The position numbers and the translations under genes were made by a program. A model generated the notes under the pieces. The model was not told the origin of the DNA and searched no databases. It was given only the letters and a program-made list of their open reading frames with translations. A stretch of 64,000 bases of DNA from Pontibacter liquoris (GTDB lineage Bacteria; Bacteroidota; Bacteroidia; Cytophagales; Hymenobacteraceae), in the NCBI RefSeq assembly GCF_022758235.1, contig NZ_JALEBG010000002.1, forward strand, positions 186,001 to 250,000, in the 5' to 3' direction. Shown here piece after piece: positions 8,149 through 16,046 of the stretch. Each line of letters starts with the position of its first letter. Position 1 is the stretch's first letter.

Positions 8149-9174
8149 ATGGGACTATTTAACTTCTTAACCAGTGATATAGCGATCGACCTGGGAACGG
8201 CCAATACGCTGATCATCCACAACGATAAGATTGTGGTTGACGAGCCGTCTATCATCGCCATTGATCGGACCACCGGTAAAGTGATCGCCATCGGCCGCCA
8301 GGCGCAGCAGATGCATGAGAAAACACACGAGAACATCCGCACCATCCGCCCGCTAAAGGACGGGGTGATTGCCGACTTCCATGCGGCAGAAGAGATGCTC
8401 CGCGGTTTGATCAAAATGATCGACACGGGCCGTCGTCTTTTCCAGCCATCCCACCGCATGGTGATCTGCATTCCGTCCGGCATTACCGAAGTAGAGAAAC
8501 GCGCCGTGCGTGACTCTGCCCAGCATGCCGGCGCCAAAGAAGTATGGATGATCCAGGAGCCCATGGCGGCTGCCATTGGTATCGGCATTGATGTGGAGCA
8601 ACCTATCGGCTCTATGATCGTGGACATTGGCGGTGGCACCACCGAGATCGCGGTGGTAGCGCTTTCCGGCATTGTGTGCGACCAGTCGATCCGCATTGCC
8701 GGCGACGTGTTCACCAAAGACATCTTAGATTATATGCGCCGCCAGCACAACCTGCTTATCGGAGAGCGCTCTGCCGAACGCATTAAAATTGAAGTGGGCG
8801 CTGCGCTCACCGAAATCGAAAACCCGCCGGCCGACTACGAGATCCGCGGCCGCGACCTGATGACGGGCATTCCGAAGGTGATCAAGGTTACCTATCAGGA
8901 AATTGCTATTGCCCTGGATAAGTCGGTTGCCAAGATCGAGGAAGCCGTGCTGAAGGCGCTGGAAATTGCACCGCCCGAGCTTTCGGCCGACATCTATGAC
9001 AACGGTATCCACCTGACAGGCGGCGGCGCTTTGCTGCGTGGCCTGGACAAGCGCCTGGCAGCCAAAACAAAGTTGCCGATCCATATCGCTGAAGATCCGT
9101 TACGCGCCGTAGTACGCGGCACAGGCGCTACCATCAAAAATATTGAAGGCTTTAAAAACGTTCTGCTGACGTAA
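8149..9174 (+). CDS. mreB: Rod shape-determining protein MreB
   Basis: A 341-residue bacterial actin that positions the elongasome under the inner membrane. It begins with a short amphipathic stretch (MGLFNFLTS) and then IAIDLGTANTLI, the phosphate-1 ATP motif; the second phosphate motif is MIVDIGGGTTEIAVV and the adenosine motif is HLTGGGALLRGL. Full length. First gene of mreB-mreC-mreD-mrdA-rodA, 9 bases before mreC. Confidence 0.98.
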   Translation: MGLFNFLTSDIAIDLGTANTLIIHNDKIVVDEPSIIAIDRTTGKVIAIGRQAQQMHEKTHENIRTIRPLKDGVIADFHAAEEMLRGLIKMIDTGRRLFQPSHRMVICIPSGITEVEKRAVRDSAQHAGAKEVWMIQEPMAAAIGIGIDVEQPIGSMIVDIGGGTTEIAVVALSGIVCDQSIRIAGDVFTKDILDYMRRQHNLLIGERSAERIKIEVGAALTEIENPPADYEIRGRDLMTGIPKVIKVTYQEIAIALDKSVAKIEEAVLKALEIAPPELSADIYDNGIHLTGGGALLRGLDKRLAAKTKLPIHIAEDPLRAVVRGTGATIKNIEGFKNVLLT

Positions 9175-9183
9175 CAGCGCTGC

Positions 9184-10050
9184 ATGCGGAATCTTTTTGC
9201 ATTCATATACCGGTTCCGCGCGTTCCTCGTGTTCCTGCTGCTGGAGGTGCTTTGCGTGTACCTGATCGTGCGCTATAATACGTACCAGGGTGCCGCCTTT
9301 TTTAATTCGGCAAGCAAGTATGTGGGGCAGGTGCTGGAGTTTCAGAGCGGCGTAACCGATTATTTCCGACTGGCCTCTATTAACAACACGTTAGCCCGCG
9401 AAAATGCGGCCCTGCGCGAGCAGGTGCTGCGCAAAAAAACCGTGGCCCTGGCCGACAGTACTGGAAAACTGGATACGACCTACTATGCTCCATCCGATAC
9501 CGTCCGGACGGTGCCCTATGTGTTGCATGCTGCCCGGGTGATCAACAACTCGGTGCGCCGCACCAACAACTACCTGACGCTCTCGGTGGGCACTGCCGAC
9601 GGCGTGCAGCCGGGCATGGGCGTTATGTCGGCCAAAGGCGTGGTAGGGCGCATCAAAACAGTTTCGGAACATTATTCTACCGTTACCTCGCTGCTGCACT
9701 CGCAGTTACTGATCTCGGCCAAAATCAAGCAGAGCAATACCTTTGGCACCGTTAAGTGGCCGGGTGGCGATTACCGCACCGCAGTGCTGGACTACATTCC
9801 GCTGCACGTGAAACCGGTAAAAGGCGACACCGTGATGACCAGCGGCTTTAATACCGTATTCCCAGAAGGCATTATGGTGGGCACCATCAGCTCGGTGCAG
9901 AAAGAGCAGGATAAAAGCTTTTATACGATCCGGGTAAAGCTTTCAGTTGATTTTGCGCAGTTATCCTATGTGTATGTGGTGGAGAACAGGCAGAAAGAGG
10001 AGCGCGAGAATTTAGAACAAAACGCAGGTATACTTCCAGATGAAGAGTAG
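9184..10050 (+). CDS. mreC: Rod shape-determining protein MreC
   Basis: A 288-residue bitopic membrane protein. One N-terminal membrane segment (about residues 10-28) is followed by a coiled-coil region with NTLARENAALREQV and the two beta-rich domains of MreC, including VQPGMGVMSAKGVVGRI and GDTVMTSGFNTVFPEGIMVG. It links MreB to PBP2 in the periplasm. Its end overlaps the mreD start by 11 bases, indicating translational coupling. Confidence 0.95.
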   Translation: MRNLFAFIYRFRAFLVFLLLEVLCVYLIVRYNTYQGAAFFNSASKYVGQVLEFQSGVTDYFRLASINNTLARENAALREQVLRKKTVALADSTGKLDTTYYAPSDTVRTVPYVLHAARVINNSVRRTNNYLTLSVGTADGVQPGMGVMSAKGVVGRIKTVSEHYSTVTSLLHSQLLISAKIKQSNTFGTVKWPGGDYRTAVLDYIPLHVKPVKGDTVMTSGFNTVFPEGIMVGTISSVQKEQDKSFYTIRVKLSVDFAQLSYVYVVENRQKEERENLEQNAGILPDEE

Positions 10051-10570
10051 GTTCGGCATTAACAATATCGTGCAGTTTGTACTGTTTGTAGCCCTGCAGA
10101 TCCTGCTGGTAGATAACCTGGTGCTTTTTGGCACAGGCTTCTGCTTTATATACGTTGCCTTTCTGCTGTTTCTGCCCCTTCATGTCAACCGGGTGCTGCT
10201 GCTGTTTCTGGGTTTCCTGGTAGGCTTTTCGGTCGATATTTTTTACGACACAGTAGGCATACACGCGGCGGCCAGTGTGCTGCTGGCTTTTTTAAGGCCA
10301 CTCGTTTTGAACCTTCTCACGCCACGCGATGGTTACGATACCAACGATTCTGTGAACATACACGTAATGGGGGTCCGCTGGTTTCTGGCTTATACTTTTA
10401 TCTTGCTGCTGGCACATCATGCCGCTGTTTTCTTCCTTGAAACGATCAGCTTTGCCGAAGCAGGCTTTACGCTGGTAAAGATCCTGTTCAGCACCCTGTT
10501 CACGGGCGTTGCCATGGTTATTTTACAACTACTGTTCTTCCCGGCAAAAAGGGCAACCAGAACACGATGA
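10040..10570 (+). CDS. mreD: Rod shape-determining protein MreD
   Basis: A 176-residue polytopic membrane protein with about five hydrophobic segments and the MreD-like F-S-V-D-I-F-Y-D stretch. Sequence conservation in MreD is low; the call rests on size, topology and position between mreC and mrdA, with overlaps at both ends (11 bases with mreC, 4 bases with mrdA). Confidence 0.9.
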   Translation: MKSRFGINNIVQFVLFVALQILLVDNLVLFGTGFCFIYVAFLLFLPLHVNRVLLLFLGFLVGFSVDIFYDTVGIHAAASVLLAFLRPLVLNLLTPRDGYDTNDSVNIHVMGVRWFLAYTFILLLAHHAAVFFLETISFAEAGFTLVKILFSTLFTGVAMVILQLLFFPAKRATRTR

Positions 10571-12393
10571 AGTACTTAGAAAACAGAAAATACGTAATTC
10601 AGGGCATCTTTCTGCTGGTTGGCATTCTCTACGCCTTCCGCCTTTTCTACATCCAGGTAATAGACAGCAGCTACAAACAGGCGGCCGAAACCAATGCCAT
10701 CAAAACTGTTATCCAGTATCCTTTCCGGGGGTTGATCTACGACCGTAACGGCAAACTGCTGGTGCAGAACACGCCCGTTTACGACCTGATGGTGATCCCG
10801 AAAGAAGCCAAAAACGTGGATACCCTGCGCCTGTGCCATCTGGTCAATCTGCCACTGGAGGATGTACGGATGCGCCTGAAAAAAGCCCGGGCCTTTTCGT
10901 ATGTGCAGCCCTCTGTTTTCTACCAGAAACTAAGCACCCAGGAGTTTGCCCAAATCCAGGATAACCTGATCGATTTTCCGGGCTTTTATATCAATGCCCG
11001 TACGGCCCGTGGCTACCCGCACAACAGCCTCTCGCATGCACTCGGGTACATTGCCGAGATTAGCCCGAGGCAGTTGGAAGACTCTACCTACAAAGGTTAC
11101 CGTCCCGGCGATTATATCGGCAAAAGCGGCATCGAGCAGGAGTATGAGCAATACCTGATGGGCCGGCGCGGCGTGAAGTATAAAATGGTGAACGTGCGGG
11201 GCATCGAGAAAGGCTCGTTTAAAGACGGCGCCTACGACACCCTCTCGGTAGCGGGCCAGAACCTGACCAGCACCATTGACCTGGACTTGCAGGAGTATGG
11301 CGAGTTCCTGATGAACGGAGCCAAAGGCAGTGTGGTGGCCATAGAGCCAGCCACCGGCGAGATTCTGGCGTATGTGTCAGCCCCTTTCTATGATCCGAAC
11401 CTGTTTACGGGCAAAGATTACGGCAAGAACTACATGATGCTGCTCACCGACCCGAACAAGACCATGTTTAACCGCCCTATTATGGCGAGCAACAACCCGC
11501 CGGGCTCTATTTTTAAGCTGGCACAAGCGCTGGTAGCCCTGCAGGACGGCATTATTACCCCGCAAACCGGTTATCCGTGTAACCAGAGCCTGGTTAAATG
11601 CGCGCACGGCCACCCGGCGCCTTCCAACCTGGCACTGGCTATCAAATATTCGTGCAACCCCTATTTCTACCAGCTTTTCCGGGCAGAGATAAACCAGGGC
11701 AAATCGCCCAACACCTTTAAAGATACAGCCCTGGGCCTGGAACACTGGCGGGAGCAGATCCTCAGCTTTGGCTTCGGTAAAGACCTGGGCGTGGACCTGC
11801 CCAATGAGAAAAAAGGCATTATCGCTTCGCAGGCCATGTATGACCGGGTATACGGGCAGAACCGCTGGAAATTCTCCACCATCTACTCGCTTAGTATCGG
11901 GCAGGGAGAACTCGGCGTTACCCCGCTGCAGATGGCCAATTTTATGGCGATTATGGCGAACCGGGGCCACTACATTGCACCACACCTGATCAAATCGATC
12001 GGCAACAACGGGCGTCCGCTGCCGCAGTACCAGGAGGAGCACCATACCACCATCGACAAAAAGCACTTTGAACCGGTGATACAGGGTATGGCCGACGTAG
12101 TGGCCTCGGGCACAGGCCGCAACGCAAACCTGGAGAAACTGGGCATTGTTGTTTGCGGTAAGACCGGCACGGCCGAAAACCCGCAAGGCAAAGACCACGC
12201 CGTGTTTGTGGCTTTTGCCCCACGCGATAATCCGAAGATCGCCATTGCCGTGTATGTGGAAAACGCGGGTTTTGGCGCCCAGTCAGCTGCCCCGATCGCA
12301 GGCCTGATGATAGAAAAGTATTTAACAGACTCCGTGTCTAGAAAACCGCTGGAAAAATGGGTGTTGAGCAGAAAGTACTTGGAGATAGAATAG
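10567..12393 (+). CDS. mrdA: Penicillin-binding protein 2 (peptidoglycan transpeptidase)
   Basis: A 608-residue class B PBP that cross-links side-wall peptidoglycan. An N-terminal membrane anchor (about 11-26) is followed by a pedestal region with RGLIYDRNGKLL and a transpeptidase domain with the catalytic serine S314 in PGSIFK, the SCN motif, and KTGTAE as the third motif. It overlaps mreD by 4 bases and rodA by about 37 bases, a tight operon that balances PBP2 with its RodA partner. Confidence 0.96.
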   Translation: MKYLENRKYVIQGIFLLVGILYAFRLFYIQVIDSSYKQAAETNAIKTVIQYPFRGLIYDRNGKLLVQNTPVYDLMVIPKEAKNVDTLRLCHLVNLPLEDVRMRLKKARAFSYVQPSVFYQKLSTQEFAQIQDNLIDFPGFYINARTARGYPHNSLSHALGYIAEISPRQLEDSTYKGYRPGDYIGKSGIEQEYEQYLMGRRGVKYKMVNVRGIEKGSFKDGAYDTLSVAGQNLTSTIDLDLQEYGEFLMNGAKGSVVAIEPATGEILAYVSAPFYDPNLFTGKDYGKNYMMLLTDPNKTMFNRPIMASNNPPGSIFKLAQALVALQDGIITPQTGYPCNQSLVKCAHGHPAPSNLALAIKYSCNPYFYQLFRAEINQGKSPNTFKDTALGLEHWREQILSFGFGKDLGVDLPNEKKGIIASQAMYDRVYGQNRWKFSTIYSLSIGQGELGVTPLQMANFMAIMANRGHYIAPHLIKSIGNNGRPLPQYQEEHHTTIDKKHFEPVIQGMADVVASGTGRNANLEKLGIVVCGKTGTAENPQGKDHAVFVAFAPRDNPKIAIAVYVENAGFGAQSAAPIAGLMIEKYLTDSVSRKPLEKWVLSRKYLEIE

Positions 12394-13679
12394 TAACGCC
12401 GCAGAGCAGGCGCTCCTCCAACCGTATTCTCCAGAACATCGACTGGGTGATGATCCTGCTGTATGGGCTGCTAGTAGCCCTGGGCTGGATGAATATCTAT
12501 GCGGCCGTGTACAGCCCTGACAACGTGGTCAACATCATGAGCTTTGATATCAACTCGGGCAAGCAGCTCGTGTGGATCGGCGCTTCGCTGGTGCTCATAC
12601 TCATCCTGCTTGTAGTAGATTACAAAGTATACGAACACCTGGCTTATCCTATTTACGGCGGCATTATACTATTGCTCCTGGTTACGTTGGTCATTGCCAA
12701 GCCCATTGCCGGCTCCCGCTCCTGGCTGGATCTGGGGGGCGGCATACGCCTGCAGCCTGCCGAGCTGGCCAAGTTTGCTACCGCGCTGGCGGTTTCCAGA
12801 TTCCTGGCAAGCGTTAACCTGCGGCATCAGAACCTGAAAGATCAGATGCGCCTGGCTGCGCTGACGCTGCTGCCGCCTATGATCATTATCCTGCAGAACG
12901 AAACCGGTTCGGCGCTGGTGTTTGCCGCCTTTGTGCTGGCTTACTTCCGCGAGGGCATGTCGCCGCTGATCCTGATCGTGGGAGGCACTGCTGCCGCCAT
13001 CTTTATCCTGACGCTGCTTGTACCCAAGCTATACCTGATCATTGGCATCACCGTACTTATGGCCCTGGCCACCTGGCTGGATTACCGCCTGCTGCGGCGC
13101 TTTAAAATGCTGATCGTGCTGTGGCTGGCCGTGGTGGGCATGGTGTTCAGTGTCGATTATTTTGTAAACAACGTGCTGCAGCCGCACCAGCAAAACCGTA
13201 TTAAGGCGCTTATTAACCCGGAGGCGGACCCGCTGGGCTTTGGCTGGAACGTGACGCAATCGAAAATTGCGATTGGCTCGGGCGGCTTCTGGGGTAAAGG
13301 CTTTCTGGAAGGCACCCAAACCAAGTTCGACTTTGTGCCGGAACAAAGCACCGACTTCATTTTCTGTACCATCGGCGAGGAACATGGCTGGCTGGGCAGT
13401 ACCATCCTTATTGGCCTGTTTATGCTGCTGCTGGTGCGCATCGTGTATGTGGCCGAGCGGCAGAAATCGGTATTCGGCCGGACCTACGGCTATTGCGTGG
13501 CCTCTATTATCTTTTTCCACTTTCTGGTAAATGTGGGCATGACGATCGGCCTGGCACCGGTAGTAGGTATTCCGTTGCCCTTTTTCAGCTATGGCGGCTC
13601 TTCGCTCTGGTCCTTTACCATCCTGCTCTTTATCCTGATCGCCATTGACGCGAACCGGAACCAGGAGCTGGTCCGCTAG
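12357..13679 (+). CDS. rodA: Peptidoglycan glycosyltransferase RodA
   Basis: A 440-residue SEDS-family membrane glycosyltransferase that polymerises lipid II with PBP2. About ten membrane segments are seen; SEDS signatures include SRSWLDLGGGIRLQPAELAK near residue 120, FVPEQSTDFIFCTIGEEHGWLG, and the C-terminal GIPLPFFSYGGSS. The ATG at 12357 lies inside the end of mrdA. No clear terminator follows; a short GC palindrome at 13731-13747 lacks a T run. Confidence 0.96.
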   Translation: MGVEQKVLGDRIVTPQSRRSSNRILQNIDWVMILLYGLLVALGWMNIYAAVYSPDNVVNIMSFDINSGKQLVWIGASLVLILILLVVDYKVYEHLAYPIYGGIILLLLVTLVIAKPIAGSRSWLDLGGGIRLQPAELAKFATALAVSRFLASVNLRHQNLKDQMRLAALTLLPPMIIILQNETGSALVFAAFVLAYFREGMSPLILIVGGTAAAIFILTLLVPKLYLIIGITVLMALATWLDYRLLRRFKMLIVLWLAVVGMVFSVDYFVNNVLQPHQQNRIKALINPEADPLGFGWNVTQSKIAIGSGGFWGKGFLEGTQTKFDFVPEQSTDFIFCTIGEEHGWLGSTILIGLFMLLLVRIVYVAERQKSVFGRTYGYCVASIIFFHFLVNVGMTIGLAPVVGIPLPFFSYGGSSLWSFTILLFILIAIDANRNQELVR

Positions 13680-13842
13680 CATGCGGCCCTGGTATAAGCA
13701 CTGAAAGACGAAACAGCTAAGCAACCTGTGGCCGCTGCAGCAGCGGCAGGTATAGGATAGGCAGCGTTTTTATTTGTAAACATTAATGGTATATTTAAGG
13801 TATACCTGAGCTCGTAAATCGTTACTTATTCTTTGTTGCCCT

Positions 13843-14250
13843 ATGCCATTTGAGACCATGTACAAGTCGGACTTTTACCAGCTGGAAGCTGACTTTGAAC
13901 GCGGGTTGCTCAAGGCTTTATGGTTAAGGCCGGTAAATGAAAATGAGTTAAAAATCGGCGGCATGAAGCTCTACGAGGTACTGCGCGATACAAAGCTAGA
14001 GCGGGTAGTGGCAAATGCGCAGTCTATGACAGCCCTTACCACCGAAACCAAAGAGTGGATGTCAGCCTCCTTTTACAAGCTACTCTCGCAAACAGAGCTA
14101 AAAAAACTGGCCCGCGTGCTTCCTGTTAATTTATTCCATCAGCTAGCGCTGGAGTCTGTTATTACGCGGGCCGAGGCTTTAGGCAACATACAGTTTCAGA
14201 CCAGGAACTTCTCTGACCAGGAAAGCGCCCTGAGCTGGCTGTTTGCGTAA
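13843..14250 (+). CDS. Small protein, paralogue of its convergent neighbour
   Basis: A 135-residue soluble protein that I cannot assign with confidence. Its order of elements (an initial strand with Y-Q-L, L-x-R-P-V, a helix, a V-x-N/D strand, then a late F-x5-F with ESALSWL at the end) matches that of the protein encoded convergently at 14262, and recalls SpoIIAA/STAS-like small proteins of Bacteroidota. The ATG at 13843 has a second in-frame ATG five codons later. The two stop codons are 11 bases apart. Confidence 0.6.
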   Translation: MPFETMYKSDFYQLEADFERGLLKALWLRPVNENELKIGGMKLYEVLRDTKLERVVANAQSMTALTTETKEWMSASFYKLLSQTELKKLARVLPVNLFHQLALESVITRAEALGNIQFQTRNFSDQESALSWLFA

Positions 14251-14261
14251 GCAGCAGGCTA

Positions 14262-14681
14262 TTAATCCTCCTGCAACCACTGCAAGGCTCTTTCCTCATC
14301 CGCAAAGGTATCAAACATCTGGAAGTGCAGGTCTGCCTTCGTTTCTGCCAGCACCTCATCGGACAAGTCTTTTAAAATGGTCTCCCGCTTTGTATTGAAG
14401 TTACCTAGCCGCGCTACTTTTTTCACGCGGGTTTGCACCAGGTCTCTTCCCAACTGCGCATTCAGCGCCCTGTACTCCTCATCCGAAACCGCCAGGTTGT
14501 TGCTCCTGGAATCGAACAGCACCTTTTTGATATCGTAACCCCGGATCACCTCCAGCAGCTTTTCAAACGAGTACAGTAGTTCTGCCCCGGACGCCGCCCT
14601 TACATTCGGCCACCGGACCGTCAGGATATCGGTCGCCACATCATAGGTGAGTTCAATAAAGCCGTTTTGGTGAAGTATCAT
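14262..14681 (-). CDS. Small protein, STAS-like by layout
   Basis: A 139-residue soluble protein. It begins with beta-strand-like FIELTYDVATDILTVRWPNV and has VLFDSRSNN at the point where STAS/SpoIIAA domains place their conserved Asp-Ser, then ends FDTFADEERALQWLQED. The ending parallels SDQESALSWLF in the convergent protein at 13843-14250, so the two look like diverged paralogues. Function unknown; a regulatory fold is inferred only from layout. Confidence 0.6.
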   Translation of the reverse strand: MILHQNGFIELTYDVATDILTVRWPNVRAASGAELLYSFEKLLEVIRGYDIKKVLFDSRSNNLAVSDEEYRALNAQLGRDLVQTRVKKVARLGNFNTKRETILKDLSDEVLAETKADLHFQMFDTFADEERALQWLQED

Positions 14682-14805
14682 ACAAAGTATAAGCAGGTAA
14701 ATGCGCCGTTGAAGATAAACGAAATACAGGAGAATGCCGAAGCGAGGGCCTTGCGCGTTTTCCTGCGTGCCATACTTTAACTGCTACAGGAATGGGCAGG
14801 GGCAT

Positions 14806-14837
14806 AAAAAAGCCGCTTACACGTAAGTATAAGCGGC
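14806..14837 (-). terminator. Terminator for the 14968 lipoprotein gene
   Basis: A perfect 8-bp stem (GCCGCTTA and TAAGCGGC) with a 10-base loop. On the minus strand it is followed by six T residues, as expected for a gene read from 15465 toward 14968. Confidence 0.7.
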
Positions 14838-14967
14838 CGTTGTAGCATGACTAAGGTCAGAGCACCCCTTTTACATTAACTTTCTATTATCTTATTAATA
14901 ATTTGAACGTTAGCAATTCCAGCTCTTCTCTTGGATGTTGCTTGGGGAACACCGAATAAGAACTGCT

Positions 14968-15465
14968 TTATTTCTTAGTTGCCTGTACACTAATTCGTGA
15001 ATCTATCATTGTTGACTCATAGTCATAAAGAGACAATTCAAGAACATTATTCTTTATTTCACCTGATAAACTATGAGTGCAGCCACACCCTCTTGCAGTC
15101 ATTAGGTAAAATAATTTGTTCCCAATCACTTGCACCTCGTTGTACTGTCTTCTGGATCCGATAGGTAGCAGAACAGTAACGACTACTTGTTCACTGTTAT
15201 CAGTGCTTCTTACAATAGCAACCTGCACATCCTTATAAATGGTATCCTTTCTTGTAAAAGTGTGCTTATAATCCATATAGTTATCCTGCGCTTCCCCAGT
15301 GTAGTCGCCAACATACCTTTTAACATAGACTTCGGTAAATTCCTCATGTTTGTCTTTGCAGGAAAAGAAAAGTACGACTAGCACCAGCAGGAGGCAACGC
15401 TGCCTTATAACTTGTACAGAAGTAGTATTTCTCACGCTTTGGAGCAAGGCAGCAATTATTTTCAT
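14968..15465 (-). CDS. Putative lipoprotein, unknown function
   Basis: A 165-residue protein, lower in G+C than its neighbours. A hydrophobic stretch ends in LFFSC with the candidate lipid-modified cysteine at C36, followed by charged KDKHEEF, the pattern of an outer-membrane-directed Bacteroidota lipoprotein. The long N-terminus before the hydrophobic core suggests the true start may be downstream. The mature part contains a C-G-C near position 125. No domain recognised. Confidence 0.6.
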   Translation of the reverse strand: MKIIAALLQSVRNTTSVQVIRQRCLLLVLVVLFFSCKDKHEEFTEVYVKRYVGDYTGEAQDNYMDYKHTFTRKDTIYKDVQVAIVRSTDNSEQVVVTVLLPIGSRRQYNEVQVIGNKLFYLMTARGCGCTHSLSGEIKNNVLELSLYDYESTMIDSRISVQATKK

Positions 15466-15557
15466 CGTGTTTTGATCAGGTATTGTCTACCATAAATATA
15501 CTATAATTAAGATATACTAAACTGAAATAACAAAATCATGAGATGGTATGAAATGAG

Positions 15558-15590
15558 AAAGCCCGCTTAAGTCTTGCTTAAGCGGGCTTT
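15558..15590 (-). terminator. Terminator beyond tRNA-Leu
   Basis: A perfect 14-bp stem (AAAGCCCGCTTAAG and its complement) with a 5-base loop, downstream of tRNA-Leu on the minus strand. T residues flank it on both strands, so it could act in either direction. Confidence 0.75.
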
Positions 15591-15617
15591 CTTTACACTT
15601 CTTTAGATAAGATATAG

Positions 15618-15701
15618 TACCAGGAGCGGGAATCGAACCCGCACGGACTTGCGTCCACAAGATTTTAAGTCTTGCGTGTCTACCAATTCCACCATCCCGG
15701 C
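15618..15701 (-). tRNA. tRNA-Leu (anticodon UAA)
   Basis: An 84-base class II tRNA. Read on the minus strand it starts GCCGGGATGG, has the D-arm GGTAGACACG, anticodon loop CTTAAAA (UAA), a long variable arm, and the T-arm GGTTCGATTCC. The acceptor stem GCCGGGA pairs with TCCTGGT with two G-T wobbles; discriminator A. CCA is not encoded. Confidence 0.95.
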
Positions 15702-15737
15702 AACCTTCGGGCTGATCCCGAAGAAGTGACGTTAAAA

Positions 15738-15770
15738 AACAAAGACGTTGTTTAGCACAACGTCTTTGTT
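15738..15770 (-). terminator. Terminator between tRNA-Gly and tRNA-Leu
   Basis: A perfect 14-bp stem (AACAAAGACGTTGT and complement) with a 5-base loop, between the two tRNA genes. This suggests that each tRNA is its own unit. Confidence 0.75.
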
Positions 15771-15779
15771 TCATTTTTG

Positions 15780-15852
15780 AGCGGGAGACGAGGTTCGAAC
15801 TCGCGACCTCGACCTTGGCAAGGTCGCGCTCTACCAACTGAGCTACTCCCGC
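15780..15852 (-). tRNA. tRNA-Gly (anticodon GCC)
   Basis: A 73-base tRNA on the minus strand: acceptor GCGGGAG, D-arm GCTCAGTTGGTAGAGC, anticodon stem-loop with TTGCCAA (GCC), T-arm with GTTCGAAC, 3' acceptor CTCCCGC and discriminator T. All four stems pair. Confidence 0.97.
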
Positions 15853-16046
15853 TTTTAGTCATTTCCTAAATCGTTGTAGTGATTTAGTGATGCAAAGATA
15901 GAGACAAAATTCTTCTTGTCAAGAACCTGCGCTAAATTTTTCTTCTTATTTAACGCTTTAAGCTGATTTTCAGGCAGAAAATTTTCAATTTTTCTTTCCT
16001 GGCGCCTGCTATGCCCCAAATAGCGGCCGCTTCCCACAGCCTGCGG

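Noticed and set aside
13731..13747. GC-rich palindrome after rodA as a terminator
   Set aside because: Stem is perfect but no T run follows on either strand within reach.
15855..16037. Small lysine-rich open frame between tRNA-Gly and mutS
   Set aside because: AT-rich gap, no start signal, no resemblance to known proteins; I cannot support it.
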